Origin: Acidobacteriota bacterium | GTDB taxonomy: Bacteria; Acidobacteriota; Holophagae; Holophagales; Holophagaceae | Assembly (NCBI GenBank): GCA_021778785.1 | Contig: JAJYBX010000047.1 | Span: forward strand, 1-9,160 | Length of the DNA stretch: 9,160 bases | Direction: 5' to 3' | Shown: piece after piece, positions 1-4,998 of the stretch | Layout of the letters: every line of letters starts with the position of its first letter | How positions within the stretch are numbered: position 1 is the first letter of the stretch | The notes under the pieces: model-generated | Database searches by the model: none | What the model was told of the DNA's origin: nothing | What the model saw: only the letters and a program-made list of their open reading frames with translations | Translations under genes and position numbers: made by a program

Positions 1-351
1 CTCCTGGATCTTCTGCAGCCCGGGGTTCGTGTTGGCCGAGGTCAGGTGGAAGAAGACCTTCTTCACGCGGGTGAGTTCCGCGCCGGAGCGCTCCAGGGCC
101 ACGATCGTGTTCTCGAAGGTGGGCGCAGCCGGATTGGCCGCGACCTTGGCGACCTCCGCCAGGTGGGCCTTCATGCCGGCCTCCAGGGCGGGCAGGAAGT
201 CGCTGTCCTGGATCCTGTCGAACGGGGGGGCCTGGAAGGGCAGGGGGCTCGGCTTCATGAAGGGCGCTCCGGGCGGGGTGCCTGCGAAGGCGATGGCGCA
301 GGCGGTGAGCGCCCAGGCCAGGGGGAGGGGAACGGGTCGGATCGAAGGCAT
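1..351 (-). CDS. Exported M3 family peptidyl-dipeptidase (Dcp-like), 5' part
   Basis: This is the N-terminal 117 codons of a zinc metallopeptidase of family M3 (thimet/Dcp group), which removes dipeptides or cuts short oligopeptides. The HExxH zinc site lies beyond the left edge. The family is recognised from conserved N-terminal helices: PPFDRIQDSDFLPALEAGM, then PTFENTIVALERSG and the block TSANTNPGLQKIQE, which resemble Dcp rather than oligopeptidase A (recalled resemblance, no alignment run). The start at 351 is preferred over the ATG at 360 because AGGAG lies about 10 nt before the former and only 1 nt before the latter. The first ~25 residues look like an export signal: an Arg, a hydrophobic run (PLPLAWALTACAIAFA) and a small-residue AFA/G cleavage site. 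LTAC also fits a lipobox, so it could be a lipoprotein. A run of seven G (224-230) keeps the frame. The gene is divergent from the DUF2062 gene. Confidence 0.85.
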   Translation of the reverse strand, partial: MPSIRPVPLPLAWALTACAIAFAGTPPGAPFMKPSPLPFQAPPFDRIQDSDFLPALEAGMKAHLAEVAKVAANPAAPTFENTIVALERSGAELTRVKKVFFHLTSANTNPGLQKIQE

Positions 352-505
352 GGGGGGCATTCTCCTGGGACGTGCGGGGGCGCGAGCTGCGCCTGCGGTG
401 GAGCCTCGACGAAGCCCCCATGCTACCGCCCGGGGCAATGCCGATCCCAGGGTCAGATGCGGAGGTCCGGGCCACGGCTACCCTGGAGGCTCCCCCTGGA
501 GCCCC

Positions 506-1000
506 ATGCCCCCGTCCCGCCGCCTGCCCCTCACCCCCTGGATGCGCCGGCTGCGGGAACCCTTCCTGCAGGCCCTGAAACAGGGGCTGGGTCCGGGAGC
601 CCTGGCCGCGGCCGTGGCCGTCGGGCTGGCCCTGGGGACCTTCCCCCTGGTGGGGACCACGACCCTGCTCAGCGCGGGGGTGGCCGCCGCCCTGGGCCTG
701 AACCAGGCCGTCGTCCAGGTGGCGAACTACCTGGCCTATCCCCTTCAGCTGGCCCTCCTGGTCCCCTTCATCCGGCTGGGGGAGCGGGTCCTCGGGCTTC
801 CCCCGGCCCCCCTGGCCCTGGGGGCCCTCCTCGACGGGCTGCGTTCGGACTTCCTGCACACCCTGGGAACCTTCGGCACCAGCCTGGGGCACGCCTGCGT
901 GGCCTGGGCCCTGGTGGTCCCGGCCGCGGCCGGGCTGTTGGCGCTCCTTCTGAAGCCGGTCTTCGGGAGGCTGGCCCAGGCGGGGAGGGGACGAATGTGA
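506..1000 (+). CDS. DUF2062 family membrane protein
   Basis: A 164-residue membrane protein of unknown biochemical function, assigned to DUF2062. Seen: a basic N-terminus (MPPSRRLPLTPWMRRLREPF), a hydrophobic stretch at about 32-62 containing the family-type GTFPLVGTTTLLSAG motif, then a helix with the N-rich QVANYLAYPLQLALLVPF segment (about 71-88), a loop, and a final hydrophobic helix at about 127-150. The family consensus is G.FP..G..T followed by a conserved Asn/Pro pair in the next helix; here the second position is NYLAYP. The start is the ATG at 506, with GGAG about 4 nt upstream. The open frame extends much further upstream, but that part is low-complexity shadow of the divergent gene and its leader. 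A later ATG at 542 has no ribosome-binding site. DUF2062 proteins are often found near or fused to glycosyltransferases, but none is seen here. Confidence 0.8.
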   Translation: MPPSRRLPLTPWMRRLREPFLQALKQGLGPGALAAAVAVGLALGTFPLVGTTTLLSAGVAAALGLNQAVVQVANYLAYPLQLALLVPFIRLGERVLGLPPAPLALGALLDGLRSDFLHTLGTFGTSLGHACVAWALVVPAAAGLLALLLKPVFGRLAQAGRGRM

Positions 1001-1010
1001 CGCCGGACGC

Positions 1011-1039
1011 TTGCGCCGCATCGTGTTGCGAGGCACAAT
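1011..1039 (+). promoter_or_regulatory. Possible sigma70 promoter of the padR unit
   Basis: TTGCGC at 1011-1016 and CACAAT at 1034-1039 are separated by 17 nt, with 3/6 and 4/6 matches to the -35 and -10 consensus. Transcription would start near 1046. That leaves a ~28-nt leader before the GTG start at 1074 and excludes the upstream ATG at 1038. The match is modest; spacing and position are the main support. Confidence 0.35.
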
Positions 1040-1073
1040 GGACCTTGAATCAGAGCCTAAACCGGAGGCAACC

Positions 1074-1400
1074 GTGGACCGTGAACTCCTGAAGGGCAGT
1101 ACCCCCCTGCTCCTGCTGTCGCTGTTGTCCGAGGCGCCCATGTACGGCTACCAGATCATCGAGACGGTCCGGCAACGCACGGGCGGGACCTATACCCTCA
1201 AGGAGGGGGCGCTGTATCCGGCCCTGCACAAGCTCGAAGCGGCCGAATTCATCACCTCGTACTGGGAGACCCAGCAGAACGGCCGGGAGCGTCGCTACTA
1301 CGCCATCCAGCCCGCGGGCGCGGCCTTCCTGAAGGCCAAGAAGAAGGAGTGGAACCAGTTCGTGGACATGGTCGAGGCCTTCGTGGGGCCGAGGGCCTGA
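1074..1400 (+). CDS. PadR family transcriptional regulator
   Basis: A 108-residue DNA-binding regulator of the PadR family, small winged-helix dimers that usually repress their own operon and a neighbouring transporter or membrane gene. Visible features: N-terminal ELLKGSTPLLLLSLL helix, the APMYGYQI segment, the recognition region with the family hallmark EGALYPALHKLE (about 44-55), the wing around NGRERRYYAI (69-78), and a C-terminal dimerisation helix FLKAKKKEWNQFVDMV (about 85-100). The GTG start at 1074 is chosen because GGAGG ends 5 nt upstream and the protein then begins VDRELLKGS, the usual PadR beginning. Starts at 1038 (ATG) or 1011 (TTG) would add a Pro/Glu-rich tail without a comparably good site. 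Seven nt separate its stop from the next gene, so the two are very probably co-transcribed. The ligand is unknown. Confidence 0.9.
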   Translation: MDRELLKGSTPLLLLSLLSEAPMYGYQIIETVRQRTGGTYTLKEGALYPALHKLEAAEFITSYWETQQNGRERRYYAIQPAGAAFLKAKKKEWNQFVDMVEAFVGPRA

Positions 1401-1407
1401 CGACGCC

Positions 1408-2166
1408 ATGAGCCGGGCCCTCGCCAGCTATCTGTCGCAGGTGGAGGGTGGCCTCCGGGGGATCTCGCGCCGCCGCCGGGCGATGCTGCTGCGGGAACTG
1501 GAATCCCACCTGATGGATGAGGCCGAGGCCCGGGGCCTGGAGGACGAAGCCGGCATGGCCGCGCTCCTGGCGGAGAAGGAGCGGCCGGGCGCCCTGGCCC
1601 TGGAGCTCTCCAGCGGCGAGGGGCAGGATGCCAATCACCGCGGCAGCTCGGCCCTGGCGGCGGGGATGTTCCTCGGGCTCGCCACCGGCGGCCACATGTG
1701 GATCGAGGGCTGGCACTGGTTCATCTGCCTGCCCTTCGCGGCGGCCCAGGGCCTGGCCGTGGGCGCGGGCTTCTTCTGGGCCCGGCGGCGCTGGGCGCGG
1801 CTCGGTCCGGTGGCCCGGATGGCGGTGGCGGTGGGCATCACGACGCTGCTCTCCATCCCCCTCGGCTTCACCACCACCCACGGATTCAAGCCCACCCGCC
1901 TGCTCTACGGGGCCTACACGGGCTACCTCCTGGAACGTCATGCCCAGGAGCGCCCGCTCTGGCAGGCGGTCCTGGAAACGGTCCTCTTCACGGCCTTCAT
2001 GTTCTTCGTTGAGGTGGTGCTGCTCGGGCGCGTGCGCTTCCAGTGGTGGAAGGTGCTCTACGAACTGAGCTTCAACGGCACCCTCCTCCTCAGCGTCCTC
2101 GGCGCCCTCAAGCTCAAGCGGGTCCTCTCGGAGCGCTGGGTGTTCACGCCCCAGGAACAGGGATAG
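1408..2166 (+). CDS. Membrane protein with HAAS/DUF1700-like N-terminus
   Basis: A 252-residue polytopic membrane protein, partner of the PadR regulator just upstream. Residues about 5-65 (YLSQVEGGLRGISRRRRAML, then LRELESHLMDEAEARG) resemble the cytosolic three-helix HAAS/DUF1700-type domain, which is commonly encoded next to PadR regulators. After a polar linker (66-80) come hydrophobic segments at about 80-98, 103-125, 135-156, 186-207 and 218-237. The positively charged breaks (RRRWAR at about 126-131, KLKR near 235-238) suit a membrane anchor or sensor. GAGGG lies ~12 nt before the ATG, inside the end of padR, suggesting translational coupling. The activity is not known. The role as a membrane sensor or effector controlled by, or signalling with, PadR is inferred from gene context only. 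Confidence 0.72.
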   Translation: MSRALASYLSQVEGGLRGISRRRRAMLLRELESHLMDEAEARGLEDEAGMAALLAEKERPGALALELSSGEGQDANHRGSSALAAGMFLGLATGGHMWIEGWHWFICLPFAAAQGLAVGAGFFWARRRWARLGPVARMAVAVGITTLLSIPLGFTTTHGFKPTRLLYGAYTGYLLERHAQERPLWQAVLETVLFTAFMFFVEVVLLGRVRFQWWKVLYELSFNGTLLLSVLGALKLKRVLSERWVFTPQEQG

Positions 2167-2187
2167 GGAGCGTTCCGGGCTTCCCCC

Positions 2188-2216
2188 TTGAGTCGGACGC
2201 CTCCGGGCGGTAGACT
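2188..2216 (+). promoter_or_regulatory. Sigma70-type promoter of rpmE
   Basis: TTGAGT (2188-2193) and TAGACT (2211-2216) are separated by the ideal 17 nt, each matching 4/6 of the -35 and -10 consensus. They lie just after the stop of the preceding gene. The predicted start near 2223 gives a leader of ~68 nt before rpmE. Confidence 0.6.
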
Positions 2217-2290
2217 GGCTGTCTTGCGTGGACAAGCCGCGTGCGCGCACCCCATTCCCGGGGGCATCCGGTCGGTCCCAGGAGGCCAAG

Positions 2291-2530
2291 ATGAAGGAAA
2301 AGATGCATCCCGAGCTGCACGAGGTGAAGGTCCACTGCGCCTGCGGCAACGAGTTCATGACCCGCTCCACGAAGAAGGAGCTCCGCGTGGAAGTCTGCGC
2401 CGCCTGCCACCCGTTCTTCACGGGCAAGCAGCGTCTGATGGACACCGAGGGCCGCGTGGAGAAGTTCAACAAGAAGTACGCGAAGAAGGAGGCCGCTCCG
2501 GCCGTCGTCGAGACGACCCCCGAGGCCTAG
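2291..2530 (+). CDS. rpmE: 50S ribosomal protein L31 (bL31, zinc-binding form)
   Basis: A 79-residue ribosomal protein bL31, which bridges the large-subunit central protuberance and the small-subunit head. This is the C+ (zinc-binding) form: four cysteines in two pairs, CAC (16-18) and CAAC (36-39), surround the zinc site. The family signature CHPFFTGKQ follows at 39-47, then [10 protein letters not shown]. The N-terminus [12 protein letters not shown] matches the usual MK..IHP start. The C-terminal tail after Tyr63 is Lys/Ala rich and somewhat extended. The ATG at 2291 has AGGAGG 5 nt upstream, an optimal site; the ATG at 2303 is a poorer choice. The gene has its own promoter and terminator, so it is probably monocistronic. 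Cysteine-containing bL31 genes are often zinc-regulated through a cysteine-free paralogue elsewhere; no Zur box was identified here. Confidence 0.96.
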   Translation: MKEKMHPELHEVKVHCACGNEFMTRSTKKELRVEVCAACHPFFTGKQRLMDTEGRVEKFNKKYAKKEAAPAVVETTPEA

Positions 2531-2545
2531 CTGCTGCGATCCGAG

Positions 2546-2576
2546 GGACGGGCCGAGTGATCGGCCCGTCCTTTTT
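2546..2576 (+). terminator. Rho-independent terminator of rpmE
   Basis: A perfect 11-bp GC-rich stem (GGACGGGCCGA at 2546-2556 with its complement at 2561-2571) and a GTGA tetraloop are followed directly by five T (2572-2576). It lies 15 nt past the rpmE stop. Confidence 0.95.
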
Positions 2577-2588
2577 GTTTGATGTTCT

Positions 2589-2620
2589 CCGGGGGTTCCG
2601 CGCTGCGCGCACACCCCCGG
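2589..2620 (+). other. Nested hairpin in the rpmE-prfA gap
   Basis: CCGGGGGT (2589-2596) pairs perfectly with ACCCCCGG (2613-2620). Inside the loop, CGCGC and GCGCG (2599-2603 and 2605-2609) form a second short dyad. No T-run follows, so it is not an intrinsic terminator. It could shape a prfA leader RNA or back up termination from rpmE. Function is unknown, and GC-rich intergenic DNA makes such dyads fairly likely by chance. Confidence 0.5.
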
Positions 2621-2704
2621 GCCCCCGCGCCCCATTCCGGCAGAGCCGATCTGGGGCTTGCACTCCTCAGTGGGACCATCCCGTGGGCTTGTGTGAGGTG
2701 ACCC

Positions 2705-3778
2705 ATGCTCGATCAGCTTGAGGCCGTGGATGCCCGCTTCCAGGAAGTGGAGGCCCAGCTCCAGGATCCGGCCGTGGTCTCGGACCCCAAGCGGCTGCGG
2801 GAGCTGACCAAGCTCCGCGCGGAGTTGGAGCCGGTCGTGCAGGCCTTCCAGGCCCAGCGCACCCTCCTGAAGCAGCTGGAGGAGGCCGAGGGCATCCTGG
2901 CGGACAAGACCATGGACGCCGACCTGCGGGACATGGCCCAGGCCGAGATCCCCGACCTGAAGAAGGCCCTCGCCGAGGGCGAGGCGGAACTCCGGCGTCT
3001 GCTGGTGCCCAGGGACCCGGCGGACGCCAAGAACGTGATCCTGGAGGTCCGTGCCGGGACCGGCGGCGAGGAGGCGGCCCTCTTCGCCGCGGAACTCTTC
3101 CGCATGTACGTGCGCTTCGCCGAACGCCGGGGCTTCAAGGTCACGGTCCTCGATGAGAGCGAGGCGGAGCAGGGCGGCCTCAAGGAGGTCGTGGCCGAGA
3201 TCCAGGGCGACGGCGCCTACTCCCTGTTCCGTTTCGAGTCGGGCGTCCACCGCGTCCAGCGGGTGCCCAAGACCGAGACCCAGGGCCGCATCCACACCTC
3301 CGCCGCGACCGTGGCCGTCATGCCCGAGGCCGAGGAGGTGGACATCGACATCCAGCAGAAGGATCTGCGCATCGACACCTTCTGCTCCGGCGGCAAGGGC
3401 GGCCAGAGCGTGAACACCACCTACTCCGCCGTGCGGCTGACCCACCTGCCCACGAACACCGTCGTGAGCTGCCAGGACGAACGGAGCCAGATCAAGAACA
3501 TGGCCAAGGCCATGACCGTGCTGCGCAGCCGCCTGCTCCAGAAGGCCCAGGACGAGGCCGACGCGGTCCACTCGGCCCTGCGCAAGTCCCAGGTGGGCAG
3601 CGGCGATCGCAGCGAGAAGATCCGCACCTACAACTTCCCCCAGGGCCGCGTCACCGACCACCGGGTGGGCGTCACCATCCACCAGATCGACAGCTTCATG
3701 TCCGGCCAGCTCGAACCGATCATCGAGCCCCTGCGTTCCGCCTTCGAGGCTGAGAGGCTGCAGGCGATCGAGGCCTGA
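2705..3778 (+). CDS. prfA: Peptide chain release factor 1 (RF1)
   Basis: A 357-residue class-I release factor that reads UAA and UAG in the ribosomal A site and triggers peptidyl-tRNA hydrolysis. The length is normal for RF1. Residues 1-~100 are the helical domain 1. The conserved core runs from VILEVRAGTGGEEA (about 111-124). The codon-reading tripeptide is P188-K189-T190, in the RF1 context HRVQRVP.TE.QGRIHTS; RF2 would have SPF. The catalytic loop is GGQ at 232-234 (FCSGGKGGQSVNTTYSAV). The ATG has GAGGTG 4 nt upstream. The gene stops with UGA, which RF1 itself does not read. The usual downstream partner prmC, the methylase for the GGQ glutamine, is absent here; a convergent lipoprotein gene follows instead. 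The last 26 codons are duplicated downstream. Confidence 0.97.
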   Translation: MLDQLEAVDARFQEVEAQLQDPAVVSDPKRLRELTKLRAELEPVVQAFQAQRTLLKQLEEAEGILADKTMDADLRDMAQAEIPDLKKALAEGEAELRRLLVPRDPADAKNVILEVRAGTGGEEAALFAAELFRMYVRFAERRGFKVTVLDESEAEQGGLKEVVAEIQGDGAYSLFRFESGVHRVQRVPKTETQGRIHTSAATVAVMPEAEEVDIDIQQKDLRIDTFCSGGKGGQSVNTTYSAVRLTHLPTNTVVSCQDERSQIKNMAKAMTVLRSRLLQKAQDEADAVHSALRKSQVGSGDRSEKIRTYNFPQGRVTDHRVGVTIHQIDSFMSGQLEPIIEPLRSAFEAERLQAIEA

Positions 3779-3779
3779 A
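3697..3779 (+). repeat. Direct repeat, copy 1 (3' end of prfA)
   Basis: The last 26 codons plus stop of prfA, with one flanking base each side, recur 216 bp downstream at 3913-3995. The copies agree at 80 of 83 positions. The three differences (3748, 3751 and 3755 here) sit within 8 nt and all fall at synonymous positions (GAG/GAA, GCT/GCG, AGG/CGG). Confidence 0.97.
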
Positions 3780-3912
3780 GCCCCGCCGCTGGGCGCTCGC
3801 CGCAGACCGGCTCACGCACGCGGCATCTGGCAGCCCGCGATCGGGCGGTCCCCCGGACCGCCCTCCCGTTCGCAGGGCCCTGCGGGCGCTGCGCTCACGG
3901 AGCGGGTCCCCC
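3780..3912. other. Palindrome-rich spacer between the prfA-end copies
   Basis: This 133-bp GC-rich stretch separates the two prfA-end copies. It contains a perfect 9-bp hairpin (GGGCGGTCC at 3843-3851, CCC loop, complement at 3855-3863) and a perfect 14-bp palindrome, CGCAGGGCCCTGCG (3871-3884). The short words GGGCGCT (3791, 3884) and GCTCACG (3810, 3893) recur in the same order. No gene, promoter or T-run is seen. Read in the prfA frame it has no stop codon. It resembles intergenic palindromic repeat elements (REP/MITE-like), but without the genome this cannot be tested. Confidence 0.6.
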
Positions 3913-3995
3913 CATGTCCGGCCAGCTCGAACCGATCATCGAGCCCCTGCGTTCCGCCTTCGAAGCGGAGCGGCTGCAGGCGATCGAGGCCTGAA
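3913..3995 (+). pseudogene. Orphan second copy of the prfA 3' end (26 codons)
   Basis: A detached copy of prfA codons 332-357, beginning at an ATG (3914) that is an internal Met in RF1 and ending in the same UGA (3992-3994). It would encode the identical C-terminal peptide, but there is no properly spaced ribosome-binding site, so it is probably not translated on its own. It is followed after 5 nt by a strong terminator-like hairpin, the arrangement expected for the original end of prfA. It may be the displaced native tail, with copy 1 supplied by duplication or recombination, or a simple local duplication. Confidence 0.85.
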
Positions 3996-3999
3996 AATG

Positions 4000-4030
4000 C
4001 GAAATCGGGAGGCTGGGCCTCCCGATTTCG
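4000..4030. terminator. Shared hairpin terminator between prfA and the convergent lipoprotein
   Basis: A perfect 13-bp stem (CGAAATCGGGAGG at 4000-4012, complement at 4018-4030) encloses a 5-nt loop. On the minus strand it is followed by CATTTTC, the better U-rich tail, so it probably ends the lipoprotein transcript. The 3' arm GATTTCG gives weaker plus-strand function for prfA. Confidence 0.8.
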
Positions 4031-4034
4031 GTAC

Positions 4035-4055
4035 CGATCGGCCGCAGGCCGATCG
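4035..4055. terminator. Second hairpin at the convergent junction
   Basis: A perfect 9-bp stem CGATCGGCC / GGCCGATCG encloses a GCA loop, 9 nt beyond the lipoprotein stop and 4 nt from the preceding hairpin. No T-run adjoins it. It probably works as part of a tandem transcription block or as mRNA 3'-end protection. Confidence 0.5.
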
Positions 4056-4064
4056 CGGGAACGG

Positions 4065-4934
4065 CTACTTCTTGATCGTCACCTGCTCCGGCGAGGTGAG
4101 GCTGAAGGTGAGGGGCTGGGCGGCGGGGATGCGGATGATGGTGTCCGCGGTACCGGCGGCCACGGCAGTGCCGGCGGCGGCGCCGATGGCGGCTCCACCC
4201 AGGGCGTGGTCGTTCTTGTTCTTCTTGTCGGAGAGGATGCCGATCAGGGCCCCCAGGGCCGCGCCACCGCCGATGATCTTGGCGTTCCGGGCCCCCTTGG
4301 CCTCGGCCACCATGACATGCGTGTCGGAGTCGATGCCCACGCCGCCGACCTCCGTCACCTTGATGCCGAGGGCACCCTTGCCGCTGCTCAGGCGGCCCGT
4401 GGGTACGCTCTGGGTGACCACGCCGCGGACCCGGGTCCCGGCGCTCCAGACGAGCTGACCGTTCACCATCACGTCCGAGGCGAGGGTGCCATCCCAGGCA
4501 TCTCCGGCCTGGTCCTTGTCGGTGGCCAGGTCACGCGCCAGCGCCACCTCCAGCTTGGTGCCCGTGGGCACGTCGACCACCACCGGTTTGGGGGCGGCCT
4601 TGGGGGCCGGGGCGGATTCCAGCTGGGCGGCTTCCTGCTTCGCCACCTTGGCCCGCTTCTTGGCGTCAGCCACCTGGCGTTCCAGGGATTTCACCTGGCC
4701 CTTGGTGAGTTCCTTGGCCGTGTCGCCATCCTCGCTGGTGTGCTTGCCGGCCTTGGCGTCCGCCAGGTCCTGTTCCAGCTGGGCGACCTTGGCATCGGCG
4801 GCCTTGGCGGCGGCCTCGGCCTGGAGGGCGGCCTCGCTCTTGCGGTTGCAGGCCACGCCCGAGGCGAGGCCCAGGGACAGCGCCGCCACAAGCGAGAGCC
4901 TGGAGAGGGTGCGGGAAGCAGCGAAAGGCGACAT
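4065..4934 (-). CDS. Putative lipoprotein with coiled coil and glycine-zipper domain
   Basis: A 289-residue exported protein of unknown function. The N-terminus has an Arg-containing head, a hydrophobic run (LSLVAALSLGLASG) and Cys29 in GVAC, a slightly atypical lipobox, so a lipoprotein is likely. Residues ~32-109 are Ala/Lys/Glu-rich with heptad-like spacing (KVAQLEQDLADAK, QVKSLERQVADAKKRAK), a predicted coiled coil that also recalls Lpp-like periplasmic spacers. A Pro/Ala hinge (APAPKAAPKP) leads to a probable beta-rich domain at ~118-216 (VPTGTKLEVALARDL through THVMVAEAKG). Then comes a glycine zipper at ~218-263 (GGGAALGALIG and GGAAIGAAAGTAVAAG), a pattern seen in outer-membrane-associated proteins. 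The C-terminus returns to beta (PLTFSLTSPEQVTIKK). The start at 4934 has GGAGG 5 nt upstream. The gene is divergent from hrcA with a 64-bp gap. The role in envelope structure is an inference. Confidence 0.85.
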   Translation of the reverse strand: MSPFAASRTLSRLSLVAALSLGLASGVACNRKSEAALQAEAAAKAADAKVAQLEQDLADAKAGKHTSEDGDTAKELTKGQVKSLERQVADAKKRAKVAKQEAAQLESAPAPKAAPKPVVVDVPTGTKLEVALARDLATDKDQAGDAWDGTLASDVMVNGQLVWSAGTRVRGVVTQSVPTGRLSSGKGALGIKVTEVGGVGIDSDTHVMVAEAKGARNAKIIGGGAALGALIGILSDKKNKNDHALGGAAIGAAAGTAVAAGTADTIIRIPAAQPLTFSLTSPEQVTIKK

Positions 4935-4960
4935 GGAGACCTCCAGAAGATGTGCGGACT

Positions 4961-4977
4961 TGCCGTATAGTATGGCA
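4961..4977. promoter_or_regulatory. AT-rich box and short dyad between lipoprotein gene and hrcA
   Basis: TATAGT (4966-4971) matches 5/6 of a -10 box on the plus strand and would start hrcA transcription near 4978. On the minus strand the same island reads TGCCATACT, an extended -10-like box for the lipoprotein gene. No convincing -35 is seen for either. The island is flanked by TGCC-N9-GGCA (4961-4977), a short dyad with the same 9-nt spacer as the HrcA operator CIRCE but not its sequence. Confidence 0.35.
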
Positions 4978-4998
4978 GCCCGGAGCGGGTTTTTATCC

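Noticed and set aside
224..230. A run of seven G in the M3 peptidase gene as a possible phase-variation or frameshift site.
   Set aside because: The frame is intact through it and family-typical protein sequence continues on both sides; a single G7 in GC-rich DNA is unremarkable.
46..1092. A 348-codon plus-strand frame overlapping the peptidase and DUF2062 genes.
   Set aside because: Gly/Pro/Arg-rich low-complexity translation that is out of frame with the clear DUF2062 gene and antisense to the peptidase.
1252..2472. A 406-codon minus-strand open frame opposite padR, the membrane protein and rpmE.
   Set aside because: Shadow of the plus-strand genes; no domain is recognisable and it runs through the rpmE promoter.
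2658..2690. A prfA promoter from TTGCAC at 2658.
   Set aside because: Only a 3/6 match to -35 and no -10-like hexamer 16-18 nt downstream.
2144..3682. A 512-codon minus-strand open frame opposite rpmE and prfA.
   Set aside because: It lies opposite two certain genes and two of their regulatory elements, and its composition mirrors their codon bias.
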